A stretch of 64,000 nt of DNA, from assembly GCA_030538185.1 (NCBI GenBank), contig JAUNUK010000001.1, positions 112,296-176,295 on the forward strand, written 5' to 3'. Positions 44,597-54,186 of this stretch are shown here, one piece after another. A program made the position numbers and the translations under genes. This DNA is from Actinomycetaceae bacterium (GTDB lineage: Bacteria; Actinomycetota; Actinomycetes; Actinomycetales; Actinomycetaceae). The notes beneath the pieces are model-generated. The model was given only the letters and a program-made list of their open reading frames with translations. It was not told where the DNA came from and searched no databases. Position 1 is the stretch's first letter. Each line of letters starts with the position of its first letter.

Positions 44597-45724
44597 ATGA
44601 GCGGCAGACAAGACATGCAGGACGTTGCCGAGGAAGCCATGACGCAAACGCCTCGTGTGGCGGCGATGCCTATGGCCTCCTTAGGGCCCACCGCTCGCGC
44701 ACTTTTCGAGAAGTTTGGGATCGACGAATTGCTGCTTTACACCCTGCCCATGAAGGTCCGTTTCCGAGGGATCTCTTTGCGTCACGGGCTGCTCATACAC
44801 GGGCCAGGCGGTTGGGGAGAAGTCGCCCCCTTCGTCGAATACGACGATCATGAATCTGCTTCTTGGCTGGTAGCAGGCCTAGAGACAGCCCGCAGGGGGG
44901 TGCCCGCCCCCGTGCGCGACAAGGTCTCAGTCAACGTCACGGTTCCGATCATCGGGGCGCGCGAAGCCTGGGAGCTGGTCAGCAAATCAGGGTGCACCAC
45001 TGCGAAGGTAAAGGTTGCAGAGCCAGGTTACGGTATCGGTTTTGACTTGGGGCGCCTTTCGGCTGTCCGCGATGCCTTGGGGCCTGAAGGAAAAATCCGT
45101 ATTGATGCCAATGCTGGCTGGGACATAGACGAGGCCAAGAACGCCATCCAGCAATACGACCGCGCTGCCGGCGGCCTGGAGTACGTGGAACAGCCTTGTC
45201 AGAGCATCGAGGACATGATCAAACTGCGCGCAATGATCGACGTGCCCGTTGCGGCAGATGAATGTGTGCGCAGAGCCAAAGACCCCTTGGCAGGCGCGCG
45301 TGCAGGAGCCGCAGACATCCTGGTGTTTAAGGCCATGCCCCTGGGTGGGCCTTGGCGTGCCTTGGAACTGGCGCAAGAAACGGATCTGCCCATTGTGGTG
45401 TCTTCTGCCTTAGGCTCCACCATCTGCTTGTACGTGGGAATGTCTCTAGCTGCGGCTTTGCCTTCCATGGACTTCGCCTGTGGGCTGGGAACCTCGCGCA
45501 TGTTCCTGCGCGACGTGACCGATGAAGAATCCAGGATCGTGCAGAAGGACGGTTTCTACACGATGCCTCAAACCGCGCCTGTCCCTGACAGATCAGTGAT
45601 CCTGTACGACGAAAACGACGAGGGGCTTGAGCGCTTGAAACGCGAATGGGTTGCGCGCCTTGAGGATATTAGTAATGCCTTGGTCAACGACCCCCCGCCC
45701 TCGGCATATATTTTGGAGCGCTAG
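44597..45724 (+). CDS. menC: o-Succinylbenzoate synthase
   Basis: 375 residues from ATG 44597. Enolase-superfamily barrel: TAKVKVAEPG (catalytic Lys pair KxK), IRIDANAGWD, YVEQPCQS and VAADECVR for metal ligands, and KAMPLGG. Dehydrates the cyclohexadiene product of MenD/MenH. The last residues, PPPSAYILER, are encoded across motif copy 45696-45704. Followed 5 bases later by menD. Confidence 0.95.
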   Translation: MSGRQDMQDVAEEAMTQTPRVAAMPMASLGPTARALFEKFGIDELLLYTLPMKVRFRGISLRHGLLIHGPGGWGEVAPFVEYDDHESASWLVAGLETARRGVPAPVRDKVSVNVTVPIIGAREAWELVSKSGCTTAKVKVAEPGYGIGFDLGRLSAVRDALGPEGKIRIDANAGWDIDEAKNAIQQYDRAAGGLEYVEQPCQSIEDMIKLRAMIDVPVAADECVRRAKDPLAGARAGAADILVFKAMPLGGPWRALELAQETDLPIVVSSALGSTICLYVGMSLAAALPSMDFACGLGTSRMFLRDVTDEESRIVQKDGFYTMPQTAPVPDRSVILYDENDEGLERLKREWVARLEDISNALVNDPPPSAYILER

Positions 45725-45729
45725 AAGAA

Positions 45730-47547
45730 GTGGCCGCGTCAGTAAAAACCCCGGAACCCGAGCCACGCGACATTCTTTCCTCGTATGAACGTGCCCTTGA
45801 ACTGGTAGACCACCTGAAACACTGGGGGGTGCGCACCTGGGTGTATGCACCTGGTTCACGTAGCGCACCCCTGGCCTACGCCCTGGAAACTAGGCGCAAC
45901 ATGGAGGATTTCGACATACACGTGCGCATTGACGAACGCGCCGCAGCCTTCACGGCTTTGGGGTTATCCTTGGCTTCCGCATCTTTTGTCGAGGGCGATG
46001 CGCACCTCCCCGTTGACCAGCAGGTTCCACGCACCAAAGCGGGGCATCGCGCAATCGGGCTGATAACAACCTCTGGGTCCGCCCCGGCACACGCCTATCC
46101 TGCGGTTTTGGAGGCCTCACATTCAGGTGTGCCCCTCGTAGTGGTTTCAGCCGACCGACCTGCCATGTTGCGCGGGACCGGGGCCAATCAGACCACCGAC
46201 CAGACCCAGATGTTTGGGTCGCATGTGCGAGAGTTTTTCGACTGGCAAGACGAAACCCGTCTGGTGGAATGCGTTGAAAACATGGGTCTGCATGGGCAAA
46301 CGCGCAGGATTGTGGCTGCTGCGCTGGGGGCCTTGACGAACACCCCGGGACCCGTCCACATCAACGCGGCCTTCTGGGAACCTTTGACGCCCACGGATTT
46401 TGAGCGGTACGCCAAAGAGATGCTGCTGCCCTTCGAGGCGGCCAGAGGAACGTTTTATACGCATCCCGTTTATGACTGGCCCAGCACCAAGGACAGTCAA
46501 GCCAATACGGGGCACCAACACTCAAACGCAGTAGAGTCCGATGAATGGCCTGATGAGGCCACCGTCGTCGTGGCTGGGACAGGGGCATATTCGAGGGCGG
46601 GAGATACGGGCGATGTGGTTGGCAGGCTGGCTACTGAGCGCAAGTGGCCGATCTTCGCGGAGGTGGCCTCCGGTCTGCGAGGGCATCCCAATGCGGTGCC
46701 AGCATATTCACAAGTATTGTCCAAGGACAGCTACCTTCTGCGAGATATTCGTAGGGTGATCGTTGTCGGACATCCCACCTTGAACCGTCCCACGCAGGGG
46801 TTGCTGAGGGACAAAGAAACGATGAGTGTCGATGTAGTTACCCAGATGGGTACATGGACAGATGTGTGGGGAGCTGCCAACAGAGTCTTTGCAAGTGCAT
46901 ATGATCTACCCCTTGCGCCGCTAGAGAAAACAAGGGTACCTGGGGCCGGAGTTAAGGCCTATCGCTTGAGTCAGTGGCTAAAATCAGGACACGATTGGGT
47001 TGAACATTGCATAAGCTCCGGTTATGGACAACACCAGGTTGCCCAAGTCATTTGGGAAGGAACCAGTGGACCCTTGGTTTTGGGTGCCTCGACCGTGATC
47101 CGTTCCTTCGACACCGTCGCGCACGGCCCAGGTCCAAGTAACGTGTATTCCAATCGCGGACTTGCCGGAATCGACGGGAACATCGCTACGGCCTGGGGGA
47201 TTGCCCTGGAGTCCAAACAGCGTGTGCGCCTGGTGGTGGGGGACGTGACCTTCGCTCACGACATGTCGGCCCTTATGCACGGAGTCCATGAACAGGTGCC
47301 TGACCTGGACGTTGTGGTTATGGACAATGGGGGCGGTCAGATTTTCGGGACGCTGGAACACGCGCAAGCCCCCGAACACATACTGCAACGCTACTTTGCG
47401 ACCCCACAGGTCCTGAACATCGAGCACATAGCGCGCGCGGTCGGCGCCGACTACGAACGCACCTCTTCCCTGGACGAACTTCGAGCCGCCCTCGGCAATG
47501 GGAACAAACTAAGCGGCGTGCGAGTTATCCATATTGACCTGTGTTGA
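45730..47547 (+). CDS. menD: 2-Succinyl-5-enolpyruvyl-6-hydroxy-3-cyclohexene-1-carboxylate synthase
   Basis: 605 residues from GTG 45730. Thiamine-diphosphate enzyme with YAPGSRSAPLAYAL, IDERAAAFTALGL, TSGSAPAHAYPAVLEA, SADRPAMLRGTGANQTTDQ and the ThDP-binding VGDVTFAHDMSAL to VVVMDNGGGQIF. Condenses isochorismate with 2-oxoglutarate. Motif copy 47487-47495 lies near the C-terminus (AALGN). No menH was found in the window. Confidence 0.96.
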   Translation: MAASVKTPEPEPRDILSSYERALELVDHLKHWGVRTWVYAPGSRSAPLAYALETRRNMEDFDIHVRIDERAAAFTALGLSLASASFVEGDAHLPVDQQVPRTKAGHRAIGLITTSGSAPAHAYPAVLEASHSGVPLVVVSADRPAMLRGTGANQTTDQTQMFGSHVREFFDWQDETRLVECVENMGLHGQTRRIVAAALGALTNTPGPVHINAAFWEPLTPTDFERYAKEMLLPFEAARGTFYTHPVYDWPSTKDSQANTGHQHSNAVESDEWPDEATVVVAGTGAYSRAGDTGDVVGRLATERKWPIFAEVASGLRGHPNAVPAYSQVLSKDSYLLRDIRRVIVVGHPTLNRPTQGLLRDKETMSVDVVTQMGTWTDVWGAANRVFASAYDLPLAPLEKTRVPGAGVKAYRLSQWLKSGHDWVEHCISSGYGQHQVAQVIWEGTSGPLVLGASTVIRSFDTVAHGPGPSNVYSNRGLAGIDGNIATAWGIALESKQRVRLVVGDVTFAHDMSALMHGVHEQVPDLDVVVMDNGGGQIFGTLEHAQAPEHILQRYFATPQVLNIEHIARAVGADYERTSSLDELRAALGNGNKLSGVRVIHIDLC

Positions 47548-47652
47548 TACGAGGAACAAAACTTCACAGAAAAGGCACAGCGAAAAACTGGGATGAACAA
47601 GAGTTGCGGGTCCATAGTTATCGCAGGTGTAAGCCTCACGAGTTCAGGAGTG

Positions 47653-49299
47653 ATGAAAATGAGCGATCCGAATACCACTACGCCTGGAGAGAATACCGGC
47701 AACGGCGTAAACGAAACTCCCGATGCCAGGGCCAGTTTCGAGGGCGGGGCGCAGCAGACGAACACCTGGAGTGCTCAAGGAACCTCGTACCCTAGCATCT
47801 CGGGGAATGTGTCCGTGCAGACCACTCACGCTCAGCCGCAGACACCTGGCCAGATGGGCGGGGCTCAGATGGCTGGCGGAACAAGCTATCCGCAGGTCGG
47901 TGTGCCCTTTGCTGCCCCTTCTAGGGCTCCCGGGCAGGCAGGGCAGGCTGGAGGACTTGGCCAATCTGGCCAACCTGGCCAAACAGGTCAACCGATGGCA
48001 TCAAACCCCTTTGGCCCGCCAGCAGGCATGCCAGCTACCGGTAGCGCCTACACGGGTGGTGCCCCCGGCACCAAGGCTGCCAGGCGTGGCCCCGGTTGGT
48101 TTTCTCTTATTGCCGTATCTGCGCTGATGGCACTGTTGGCCAGTGGTGGCACCTACGCCGTGCTCTCATTGGATAATCAACGCCTTGCCGCAGAATCCAA
48201 TACATCGAAACTCTTTGACAATTCGGACAGCGATTCTGCTTCGGGGGCGGTCGCGGAACCAGTCACAAACTCCACCTCCGCACAGCCTGATTGGGAGGCT
48301 GTCGCCTCAGCGGTGCGCTCCACAGTGGTGGCTATCCAGGTAGTCACTCAAAACGCTGGTGACCAGGGATCGGGCGTTATCTTGGATCATGATGGGCGCA
48401 TCCTGACCAATAACCACGTTGTGGCCTCGGCGGCCCAGGGTGGAAAAATAACCGTGGTTCTCTCGGACGGCCGGGTATTTGCGGCCTCGATCGTTGGCCT
48501 AGACGCCATGACGGACCTGGCCGTTATCAAGATCGACACCCCGCCCTCGGATCTGACCGTTGCCACCTTGGGCGAGTCGGCGAATCTGAAGGTTGGACAG
48601 GCCGTCGCCGCCATCGGAAACCCCCTGGGGTTGTCCTCCACCGTGACCACTGGGATCATTTCGGCCTTGGACAGGCCCGTCACGGTTCAGCAAAGCGACG
48701 CACAAACCCAAGAAGTCGACCCCAATGATCCCTTTGGGTCCTTCGGCAGGCAACAACAGGGCAGCACCGGCGGCACTTTGACGACGACCAACGCCATTCA
48801 GGTAGACGCCTCGATTAACCCAGGAAACTCTGGGGGGCCGCTCTTCGACGCCAAGGGCAGGGTGATTGGGATTAACTCCTCGATTGCCTCACTATCCAGG
48901 GGATCGTCAGGACAAGCAGGATCGATTGGCCTGGGCTTTGCGATCCCAGTGGACTTGGCGCAGATGGTCGCCAAGCAATTGATCAGCAACGGTGTGGCAG
49001 AACACGCCTTCCTGGGGGTCGGTGTAGGAGACGGGACCGCAACCGTCGACGGTGTGACGCGCCTGGGTGCCAAGGTCCGCACGGTCTCGCAGGGGACGGC
49101 TGCAGAAGAGGCAGGAGTAAAGGCCGGTGACGTGATTGTTGCGATTGATGGTAACGAGGTGGGCTCTGGTGAGGCGCTGACTGGGTGGGTGAGACGCTAC
49201 CCTTCAGGTTCTCAGGTGAGGTTGACGATCGTCAGGGACGGTAAAGAGTTGCAGCTCAACGCATCCTTGCGTACGCGCTCAGATGCGCAGCTTCAGTGA
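47653..49299 (+). CDS. HtrA/DegP-type serine protease with PDZ domain
   Basis: 548 residues from ATG 47653 (or ATG 47659), with AGGAG upstream. A Gln/Gly/Pro/Ala-rich cytoplasmic region of about 150 residues, membrane helix (about 153-175), then trypsin-like domain with ILTNNHVV (His), MTDLAVIKID (Asp) and NPGNSGGPLF (Ser), and a PDZ domain from about 455. Surface quality-control protease. Exact motif copy 48542-48550 lies near the catalytic Asp strand and a one-mismatch copy in the N-terminal region. Confidence 0.94.
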   Translation: MKMSDPNTTTPGENTGNGVNETPDARASFEGGAQQTNTWSAQGTSYPSISGNVSVQTTHAQPQTPGQMGGAQMAGGTSYPQVGVPFAAPSRAPGQAGQAGGLGQSGQPGQTGQPMASNPFGPPAGMPATGSAYTGGAPGTKAARRGPGWFSLIAVSALMALLASGGTYAVLSLDNQRLAAESNTSKLFDNSDSDSASGAVAEPVTNSTSAQPDWEAVASAVRSTVVAIQVVTQNAGDQGSGVILDHDGRILTNNHVVASAAQGGKITVVLSDGRVFAASIVGLDAMTDLAVIKIDTPPSDLTVATLGESANLKVGQAVAAIGNPLGLSSTVTTGIISALDRPVTVQQSDAQTQEVDPNDPFGSFGRQQQGSTGGTLTTTNAIQVDASINPGNSGGPLFDAKGRVIGINSSIASLSRGSSGQAGSIGLGFAIPVDLAQMVAKQLISNGVAEHAFLGVGVGDGTATVDGVTRLGAKVRTVSQGTAAEEAGVKAGDVIVAIDGNEVGSGEALTGWVRRYPSGSQVRLTIVRDGKELQLNASLRTRSDAQLQ

Positions 49300-49309
49300 G
49301 GCCAGCAGC

Positions 49310-49360
49310 AGCGGTGGTCTTGATGAAGCAGCTTGTAAAACAGCTTGTAAAACCACCGCT
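49310..49360 (+). terminator. Hairpin with tandem 12-mers after htrA
   Basis: Arms AGCGGTGGT (49310-49318) and ACCACCGCT (49352-49360). The loop contains a tandem repeat of CAGCTTGTAAAA (49329-49352). Located between the htrA-like gene and the menF-menG fusion gene; possible attenuator or terminator, no T-run. Confidence 0.5.
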
Positions 49361-49410
49361 ACCTGCACCTTTCAGCACTTTACAAGAAGCACATTAGGAT
49401 AGGTGCCACT

Positions 49411-51846
49411 ATGGTGCATTCTTTGACCCTCGCTCTTCCTGATGACATAACTGCGGCTCTGCAAGAGGCGAATACTTGCGGAAACCTGACCGAAATTACT
49501 GACTCGACGGGTTCTTCGCCGCAATACCTGTGGATGCACCCCACCCTCGGACTGGCTGGCTGGGGGCAAACTTGGAGAATCTCAACGTCGAAACCTGCCC
49601 AGGAACAATCGCCCGAAGCAGGCAGTGAGTCATCAACGCAGCAGACCCCGGAACTTGAAGCGGCCACTGCCGCAACGCAGGAGATCCAGGTCGATCCGAC
49701 CATCGCCCACGGGGCAGCAGCCTGGGCGGTTTTGGTAGCACATTCACAGGTGATCGACCGCGTGAACAGGCCAGGTACAGGCCTGTGCGCCTTCGCCTCC
49801 TTTGGTTTCAGCCCAGACACCCTGCCCGTTTTGGTCGTGCCCGAGTTCATCATCGGGGTCGATGCGCACAGTGCCTGGATGACCCACACTGCCCTCGCCG
49901 GCTCTGAAACAGAGCTGGAAGCTCGACTAGAGCAAGAGATAGAGGAGCTGCGGCGCCAGCTAACTGTCGGCAGCGCCGACAGCGCCGACGCCGCCACCTC
50001 GGTCGACGCCGCAGACACCAGCGACACCCCAAGGCTGGCCCTCTCAGCCCGTCCAATGTCTGCAGGAGGAATCACCCTGCGCGATTCCTGGAGCAATTCA
50101 GATGCCTTCGCCCCCGGTTTCACTGAAGAGCTACACAGGCACCTAGATGTGCAGGTCGTAGGCCTAAATGACTCTCAGTGGGAGGCCTCCGTTCGCAACC
50201 TTGCACGCCGCTTACGACGCGGTCAGGCAGAAAAAGTTGTCTTGGCTCGCGCCATGGACGCCACCTTCAAGGCAAGCAAAAAAAACATTTCCGAGGGCGA
50301 CACCTCCAAGGATGTGCCCCGCGCACAGTTCGAGGCCTCAACCATTGCTCACTACCTGGCGCAAAACGCACAGGACTCTTGGATCTACGCAGTTGACGGC
50401 CTGGTCGGAGCCACCCCTGAAATGCTGGTCGAAATCAGTTCCGGCGTGGTCAAATGCCGGGTCTTGGCCGGCACTGGGGACCCGGCCCACCCGCAGGAAC
50501 TGATGCGCTCGGAAAAAGATCTGCGCGAACACGTCATCGCCGTTGAGTCCGTCACCAGCGCATTAACCTACTGTTGTACGGATATTACCGCTTCGCCCTC
50601 GCCAGAAATCTTGCCTCAACCCACCTTGGCGCACCTGGCCTCCTCTGTTAGTGCCCTGCCCGAAAAGGGCGCTTCGGTCCTGAAGGTGGCGGCCGCGCTG
50701 CATCCGACAGCCGCCGTGTGCGGAAGGCCCACCACCACGGCAGCAGAGATCATCCAGCAGGCAGAAACCGAGGGCCGAGGGCGGTACGCAGGGCCTGTGG
50801 GCTGGGTAGATGCCTTGGGTGAAGGGCAACTGGGGCTGGCATTACGATGCGGGCAGATCGACTCCGAGGATTCAGGCACGATCCGGGTTTATGCAGGTGC
50901 TGGCATTATGCCGCAGTCTCGGCCAAGGCTGGAGCGTGCAGAGATCCAGGCGAAGATGGCGCCCGTTTTTGAAGCACTTGTTGCCTGTGCCCAGGAACTT
51001 TACAGCGAGGCGGAGTCGCGCGAAGGTGGTGCGAGGGTGGACAATGGTGCCGTGGGAACGCGTGCGCATATGGATAAGGACCCGAAAGAGGTCGCCTCAA
51101 TGTTTGACCAGGTCGCCAAGAAGTACGACCGAATGAATGACCTGGGATCCTTGTATCAGACAAGGCAGTGGCGTCGCGCCGTAAAATCGGCGATTGCGCC
51201 AGTGGCCGGGATGAAGGTTTTGGATGTGGCGGCCGGAACGGGGACCTCGACGGCTATTTTGGCGCAAGATGGCGCCGAGGTGATCGGCGTGGACTTGTCC
51301 GAGGGCATGATCCAGGTTGGGCGTGAACGCCATCCGAATTTGACTCTATTGCAGGCAGACGCTTGTGACCTGCCCTTTGGCGATGATGAATTCGATGCGG
51401 TGACCATTTCCTTTGGGATCCGCAATGTGCAAGAACGCGAGCTTGCACTGGCAGAGTTCCTGCGTGTGACGAAACCAGGGGGACGCCTGGTGATCTGCGA
51501 GTTTTCGACGCCAACCTTCGCTCCCTTGCGCTGGGCCTATCACAAGTGGCTGCGTATTGTGATGCCGCGCATGGCCGCGGTGGCCTCCTCAGACTCTTCC
51601 GCCTATGAGTATCTGATCGAATCCATCCTTGAATGGCCGGCTCAGACTGCCTTTGGGCGGGAGTTGTTGGCTGCCGGATGGCAGGATGTGGCCTATCGGA
51701 ACCTGACGGGCGGCATTGTGGCGCTGCACAGAGCTACGAAGCCCTGGACCATCGACGACGCTGTGGACGCGGACGTTCCAGTAGCCGATGCGATCGATGA
51801 AACCGCAAGCACCGAAGAACCTGCTGAGGAATCTGACTCAAAGTAA
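49411..51846 (+). CDS. Isochorismate synthase fused to demethylmenaquinone methyltransferase
   Basis: 811 residues in a single uninterrupted frame. Residues about 1-535 are a MenF/EntC isochorismate synthase (KVVLARAMDATF, GATPEMLVEISSGVVKCRVLAGT, LHPTAAVCGRPT, AGAGIMPQSRP). Residues about 553-790 are UbiE/MenG (VASMFDQVAKKYDRMNDLGS, VLDVAAGTGTSTA, VTISFGIRNV). They catalyse the first committed and the last step of menaquinone synthesis. ATG 51069 begins the second domain but lacks a good ribosome site. Motif copy 50290-50298 falls in a 20-residue insertion of the first domain; another at 50775-50783. Confidence 0.9.
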   Translation: MVHSLTLALPDDITAALQEANTCGNLTEITDSTGSSPQYLWMHPTLGLAGWGQTWRISTSKPAQEQSPEAGSESSTQQTPELEAATAATQEIQVDPTIAHGAAAWAVLVAHSQVIDRVNRPGTGLCAFASFGFSPDTLPVLVVPEFIIGVDAHSAWMTHTALAGSETELEARLEQEIEELRRQLTVGSADSADAATSVDAADTSDTPRLALSARPMSAGGITLRDSWSNSDAFAPGFTEELHRHLDVQVVGLNDSQWEASVRNLARRLRRGQAEKVVLARAMDATFKASKKNISEGDTSKDVPRAQFEASTIAHYLAQNAQDSWIYAVDGLVGATPEMLVEISSGVVKCRVLAGTGDPAHPQELMRSEKDLREHVIAVESVTSALTYCCTDITASPSPEILPQPTLAHLASSVSALPEKGASVLKVAAALHPTAAVCGRPTTTAAEIIQQAETEGRGRYAGPVGWVDALGEGQLGLALRCGQIDSEDSGTIRVYAGAGIMPQSRPRLERAEIQAKMAPVFEALVACAQELYSEAESREGGARVDNGAVGTRAHMDKDPKEVASMFDQVAKKYDRMNDLGSLYQTRQWRRAVKSAIAPVAGMKVLDVAAGTGTSTAILAQDGAEVIGVDLSEGMIQVGRERHPNLTLLQADACDLPFGDDEFDAVTISFGIRNVQERELALAEFLRVTKPGGRLVICEFSTPTFAPLRWAYHKWLRIVMPRMAAVASSDSSAYEYLIESILEWPAQTAFGRELLAAGWQDVAYRNLTGGIVALHRATKPWTIDDAVDADVPVADAIDETASTEEPAEESDSK

Positions 51847-51892
51847 GCCCCGCTGCTGCGGAATTGCGTGGTACATGCGCCTAGGGCGTCAA

Positions 51893-51914
51893 AGCGGGGC
51901 CGTTTGGCCCCGCT
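51893..51914 (+). terminator. Terminator after the menF-menG fusion
   Basis: Arms AGCGGGGCC (51893-51901) and GGCCCCGCT (51906-51914) around GTTT, followed by a T-rich run. A GCCCCGCT at 51847-51854 can pair alternatively with the left arm. Convincing intrinsic terminator. Confidence 0.8.
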
Positions 51915-51966
51915 GTCTTTGTTATTGACTGGGGTTTAGTTTGTTCGTTGGGGTGGGGTGTGGGAA

Positions 51967-52292
51967 GGGGGTCGTGCCCAGCGGTGCAGTGCCGAGCTGA
52001 AGCTCGGCACGCATCCGAAGCCCAACCTACCGCGCCCTCCCTCCCCACACCCCACCTAGGTAAGGAAATTCGGATTGGGAAAAAGCAATTCGTCGGCAAG
52101 CGTTTCTTTGACCTAACCCGATTGTGGGGACAGGAAAGGAATTTGTGGGTAGGAATTTTCTTTGCCGTCACCGAAAAAGGTGAGATGGGCGGGTCTTGAG
52201 GCGGGTGGGAGCGGTGGGTGGGCTTCGGATGCCTGCTTGGCTTTAGCCGAGCAGTGCACCGCTGGGCACGACCCCCGCCACAAGACCCGCCC
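51967..52292. repeat. Long imperfect inverted repeat / multi-hairpin region
   Basis: About 60-base arms (51967-52026 and 52214-52275) are inverted copies flanking 187 bases. Each arm holds its own small hairpin that has diverged with pairing preserved: GTGCCGAGC/GCTCGGCAC in the left and CTGCTTGGC/GCCGAGCAG in the right. A separate nested stem pairs GGGCGGGTCTTG (52188-52199) with CAAGACCCGCCC (52281-52292). It fills the convergent 517-base gap 51847-52363. Could be a MITE-like element or structured RNA; no transposase seen. Confidence 0.7.
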
Positions 52293-52363
52293 AAACAAAT
52301 TAACCTAACCCCGGACAGTCACTACGAGCGGTGCCATACGGCACCGCAGCGACAGCTCTATGT

Positions 52364-53374
52364 TTAGGCCTTTTGTGGGGAGGGGAGGCGGGTGGTGGTC
52401 CAGGTGATTGTTAGGGCCAGTAGCAGGGTGATGCTTAGGCCGACCAGTCCTGCGGCGGAATTGCCGAGATTGCCGAGGGCGGGCAGGGCGTAGTCGGCCA
52501 GGGGCGACAATGCCATCACGGAATCTTGGGCAGCGCCCTCGAAACCTAAAGCGCCTGCCACGAACTCCAGGCCGTCGGGATGCGAGGAAGCCAAGAGGGA
52601 AAGGCCTCCGGCGGTTAAGGCAGAAGCACCCAAAGCCGCCCGAGCTAAAACCTTCAAGGGAACACGTGTGTTTGCTGCCTCGCCAAGCTTGGCGTCCTTG
52701 CAGGCCCAGACCATATCGGGGCGCAGGGCAACGACAACCGCGACAACGGCAAGAGTGATTGCGGCTTCGCCGACGCCAATCAGTGCGTGCCAGCCCAGCA
52801 TATTGGCGGCCAAAGCGCTCAAGGGGATCGCGACGGCACCGCCCGCAGCGTAAAAGGCGACGAAGGTCAGGGCAGCGGCAGGGACGGACGCCAAGGCCGC
52901 AATGCCTGCGCCCACAACGGCTGACCGGCGTCCCTTGGCGACGCGGCCCATCAGGGCCATAACGCCGTAGGCGGCGAAAACACCAACGACTGCCATCAGG
53001 ACAATGTTCACGCCCAGGGCCATAATGCCGCCATCGGCGAAAACGAAAGCCTGCACGGCTAAAACGCTGGTCAATATCAATACTGCAGTCCAAGGACCGA
53101 CAAGAGCCACGGCCAAAGCCCCGCCCAAGAGGTGCCCCGACGTTCCAGATGAAACAGGGAAGTTGATCATTTGGGCGGCAAAGATTGCGCCTGCGACCAG
53201 GCCTGCGCGCAGTACGCCAACCTTGCCCAGGGGACCTAGTTCTGCGCGAGAACGCATAAGCGCCACAACAATAAAGCCCAGGGCCACGACCCATGCGGCC
53301 AGAGAAACCGGGTGATCCAAGAACCCGTCGGGTGTGTGCATAACAGGCATAACAGCAGCGTTATTAATAGTCAT
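52364..53374 (-). CDS. cbiM: Cobalt/nickel ECF transporter CbiM with CbiN-like domain
   Basis: 336 residues from ATG 53374 (start somewhat uncertain; ATG 53341 begins MHTPDGFLD). The family-defining MHTPDGF metal-binding N-terminus, a ground-state seven-helix CbiM body and a C-terminal SSHPDGLEFVAG unit typical of CbiN/PDGLE fused in. Imports Co or Ni with CbiQ/CbiO, which are not in the window. The upstream gap 53375-53707 holds motif copy 53476-53484 and no convincing cobalamin riboswitch box. Motif copy 52473-52481 is in the last helix region (ALGN repeated). Confidence 0.9.
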   Translation of the reverse strand: MTINNAAVMPVMHTPDGFLDHPVSLAAWVVALGFIVVALMRSRAELGPLGKVGVLRAGLVAGAIFAAQMINFPVSSGTSGHLLGGALAVALVGPWTAVLILTSVLAVQAFVFADGGIMALGVNIVLMAVVGVFAAYGVMALMGRVAKGRRSAVVGAGIAALASVPAAALTFVAFYAAGGAVAIPLSALAANMLGWHALIGVGEAAITLAVVAVVVALRPDMVWACKDAKLGEAANTRVPLKVLARAALGASALTAGGLSLLASSHPDGLEFVAGALGFEGAAQDSVMALSPLADYALPALGNLGNSAAGLVGLSITLLLALTITWTTTRLPSPQKA

Positions 53375-53707
53375 GCCTCGAATATATGCCTGCGATACGA
53401 CAGGCGCACCGTATTTCACTCCCTTGCCTGGGTAGCTGGGGTGTTGGATTGTGCCACACCCGCAAGCGCCTCTTTCGCCCTCGGGGATAATTATGAAAAC
53501 ACTGACGTTGCCAATAAAGGTTTCTCGAAGTCGAGATAAAACACCCCGCCCCGTACTCAAATCCTGCGAAAGTTGGCGAAAAACAGCCGATTCGATTCAA
53601 AAAGTCCAGCAAGCGCCTCTAAAGTGGGTAGGGTAAGTTTGAACTTTGCGTTCGGCTGGGAGTGCCCCGAGCCGGGTTGCGCCAAGAAGAGTTCGCGCGG
53701 AGGAAAG

Positions 53708-54067
53708 ATGAGCCCATATGTTTCGCTGTTGATCATGTTGGCGGCGGCCCTGGTTATTGCTCTTTCGGGTCTGGCAGTGTCTGCCATTATGGGACCCTTC
53801 AAACCCAATAGAACCAAGGTTCAAACGTATGAGTGCGGCATCGACCCCACTCCAGCGCGCGCGTCGGGGGCCAGATTCCCCGTGAAGTACTACTTGACGG
53901 CCATGACCTTCATTGTTTTCGATATCGAGGTCGTGTTCTTGTATCCCTGGGCTGTGTCCTTCAGCTCCCTGTCGTGGTTTGGCCTGATTGCCATGATGAC
54001 CTTCGTCTTTTTGATTACGGTGCCCTTTGTCTACGAGTGGCGCAGAGGCGGGCTGGATTGGACATAG
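53708..54067 (+). CDS. nuoA: NADH-quinone oxidoreductase subunit A
   Basis: 119 residues from ATG 53708 with GGAGGAA; the extension upstream is not conserved. Three membrane helices, and the YECGIDP and FDIEVVFLYPW motifs of NuoA. First gene of the complex I operon, membrane arm. Confidence 0.96.
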   Translation: MSPYVSLLIMLAAALVIALSGLAVSAIMGPFKPNRTKVQTYECGIDPTPARASGARFPVKYYLTAMTFIVFDIEVVFLYPWAVSFSSLSWFGLIAMMTFVFLITVPFVYEWRRGGLDWT

Positions 54068-54186
54068 GAACCCAGGGCCGACATAAGGCTTGAAACCGTG
54101 CAGTGCTGCGGTAGCTGCCTGACAGCCAGCCACCAAGCCACACGTAGTCACACAGCAGGAAATGACGAAGAAGGAAGCTTAAGAAT

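Noticed and set aside
52305-53294. 329-codon minus-strand frame within cbiM
   Set aside because: Arg/Gly/Cys-rich shadow in another frame of the CbiM coding sequence.
53375-53640. Cobalamin or NiCo riboswitch upstream of cbiM
   Set aside because: A GGGAGTGAAA-like stretch and hairpins exist but no full B12 box or recognised NiCo core was found.
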